From assembly GCA_016213785.1 (NCBI GenBank), contig JACQZQ010000129.1, positions 1 to 64,000 on the forward strand: DNA of 64,000 bases, read 5' to 3'. Positions 63,801-64,000 of this stretch are shown one piece after another. Source of the stretch: Acidobacteriota bacterium (GTDB lineage: Bacteria > Acidobacteriota > Blastocatellia > Chloracidobacteriales > JADJPF01). Every line of letters begins with the position of its first letter. Positions within the stretch are counted from its first letter, which is position 1. The notes beneath the pieces were generated by a model. That model saw nothing but the letters and a program-made list of their open reading frames with translations. It was not told where the DNA came from and searched no databases. The translations under genes and the position numbers were made by a program.

Positions 63801-64000
63801 TCAGTTCCAGCTAAGCTCTTTAATTTATCGTAAGCATCTTGTGGTAAGGCATTAATTTTAGCAGCAAATTCTTGCTCAATTGTAAGGTTCTTTTTACCTA
63901 CACTTTGTAAAACACTGCTATCTAAACCTGCAAGCTTTGTAGCAGATTCATCAGAAAGTTTCTTTGTAGTTGTTTGAGAAAACCCCATATCTAGTAAACG
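60842..64000 (-). CDS. Very large tandem phospholipase-D-like protein with degenerate phosphatase-like tail (5' end outside window)
   Basis: The frame stays open to 64000 (Arg-Leu-Leu-Asp before MGFSQ), so the N-terminus is missing. From the first visible Met, two helical repeats of about 95 residues lie at 1-185 (GFSQTTxKKLxD, then KKNxTIEQEFAxKI). Four PLD units follow, each with a full HxKxxxxD motif: HAKFMVVD at 292, HAKAMIAD at 445, HAKFMIID at 605, HAKGIVAD at 766. They form two tandem pairs of the two-HKD enzyme. Residues about 835-1005 resemble a dual-specificity phosphatase (VYRGAAPE, GIEVDFRDPSE), but the P-loop reads VHDSSTSKYRSG, with no catalytic Cys. Substrate (phospholipid or nucleic acid) is unknown. 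Confidence 0.88.
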   Translation of the reverse strand, partial: RLLDMGFSQTTTKKLSDESATKLAGLDSSVLQSVGKKNLTIEQEFAAKINALPQDAYDKLKSLAGTEQTRVTNLSLEEMIIELKNPTPIPTPTPSTEAAAARSRLQELGFSQTTIKKLPDNTAIRLTKLDEGLIRETGKKNMTIEQEFAKKIGDLPAEAFDKLKAFDGAEQTRLTSLSYDNLLKELTKTTRPPVDPPGIEEVKLFPMPESTAAPIVDSINRATDSVDVSIYLFTEPKIMEALKQAAARGVKVRVMLEPQVVGIKDANKPAEEALRAAGIEVKTTPEIYSEGNKVDHAKFMVVDKKELLFGTGNLVRSGLGENDTPNRDFWVRDTRAQSVSEATSLFDADWERRDTTGIDFKNLVVTPDNASQKIFNFIDSAKEKLYVYNQSISDQPMIDRLIAAKQRGVDVKIMINAPRSSTDKAIQTKAKLEAAGIDVAYYRKYETLHAKAMIADNKAYIGSQNFTSGGLYNNREFGEITDSPGVVKDLTNIFMSDLKTTGIITGDITQEAEKVRIHKMPDSTSKPIVDAINSASKTVDLEVYQLTDIGVTEALKAAAKRGVQVRVMLEPKPVGEFNNYAEKAAELQAAGVQVKETPPEFNSNSNVDHAKFMIIDGRDMLFGTGNLTKGGLGEGSRPEYNNIDFWVEDTRTAAVKEGAQLFDRDWNRQSTSDINFKYLVLTPDNANSRIGEMIDGAKERLYVYNQSLSDQGIIDKLISAKQRGVDVHVLVGKREPSPDNPNQVEPNKRALDLLQAAGIKADYMNRNYLHAKGIVADNKTFIGSQNFTGGGLIRNREVGQIFDDPKLAQQMAQSFLGDEVARTAVDLEAETNGAKSFFEIQSGVYRGAAPEINLTPANPKDLKDPFNWLKTNRKIGIEVDFRDPSEVPASETASRNAAGLQYVNISIPDTATPSGEQINQFFSVIDRANTAQKAAPNSSNGVYVHDSSTSKYRSGLMTGLLQIRAGENPDAVISGAKIRGLVPEFVAKNGNKASDVVDFLGKYGDAYQKLRITPGSVNEQKFNTIFADFWANNKTSSRADFAKAFAKAWAKA

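Noticed and set aside
1-64000. CRISPR arrays, tRNA and rRNA genes
   Set aside because: No regularly spaced repeats with unique spacers, no cloverleaf or rRNA-like sequence was seen in any intergenic region.

Overview
The window is AT-rich bacterial chromosome, densely coded on both strands, with no rRNA, tRNA or CRISPR array that I can see. The cell envelope is diderm: lpxA, fabZ, two OmpH/Skp chaperones, a fused LptF-LptG permease and a TonB-dependent receptor. The gene mix also includes an Oar-like receptor with an N-terminal carboxypeptidase-regulatory domain, several Ser/Thr kinases fused to TPR, HEAT or formylglycine-enzyme-like domains, FHA proteins, a bacillithiol BshA in a Gram-negative, and a PrkA-YeaH-SpoVR set. 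Together these suggest an Acidobacteriota-type organism, possibly a low-GC Blastocatellia-like lineage. This assignment is inference from gene content, not from a marker phylogeny.

Layout. 1-650: the N-terminal third of an IscB-like RNA-guided nuclease, cut by the window edge, with a structured non-coding leader that looks like its omega-RNA. 651-8263: TonB-dependent receptor, a membrane-anchored RRM protein, a small acidic protein, an RNA-ligase-like protein and a kinase/FGE fusion. 8621-14266: an uncharacterised three-gene operon (regulatory-domain lipoprotein-like or secreted protein, HTH, 604-aa unknown), gamma-glutamyltransferase and a secreted SH3-like protein. 14620-19721 (+): NAD-type isocitrate dehydrogenase, leucyl aminopeptidase, TlpA-like thioredoxin and a GT39-type membrane glycosyltransferase. 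19724-25460 (-): PrkA kinase, alpha/beta hydrolase, YeaH/DUF444 and SpoVR. 25717-37102 (-): housekeeping block truB, ispA, FHA, xseB, lpxA, fabZ, ompH x2, a secreted peptidoglycan-binding-like protein, rsmA, ribD and glmU. 37442: guaB. 39102-45709 (-): two paralogous small proteins flanking lptFG, then rocD, bshA and a small protein. 45792-56301: CoA-disulfide-reductase-like enzyme, ROK kinase, two large Ser/Thr kinases, a double-FHA protein and an SDR. 56302-59707 (+): a replicon-like module of MerR-type HTH, ParA, a winged-helix initiator-like protein and a small zinc-ribbon protein. It is marked by dense GATC clusters and repeats both upstream of and inside the coding sequence. 59844-64000 (-): two small unknowns and a very large protein with four HKD phospholipase-D motifs and a degenerate phosphatase-like tail, open at the right edge.

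The most interesting items are the IscB/omega-RNA pair at the left edge, the ParA/initiator-like module with embedded iteron-like repeats, the tandem PLD protein with a cysteine-less phosphatase fold, the hairpin that separates an ideal Shine-Dalgarno from its start codon at 54709-54758, the perfect 20-bp inverted repeat upstream of guaB, and the membrane-anchored RRM protein close to an RNA-ligase-like gene. Several start codons were revised from the longest possible reading frame to the codon with a proper ribosome binding site; these are noted in the entries.
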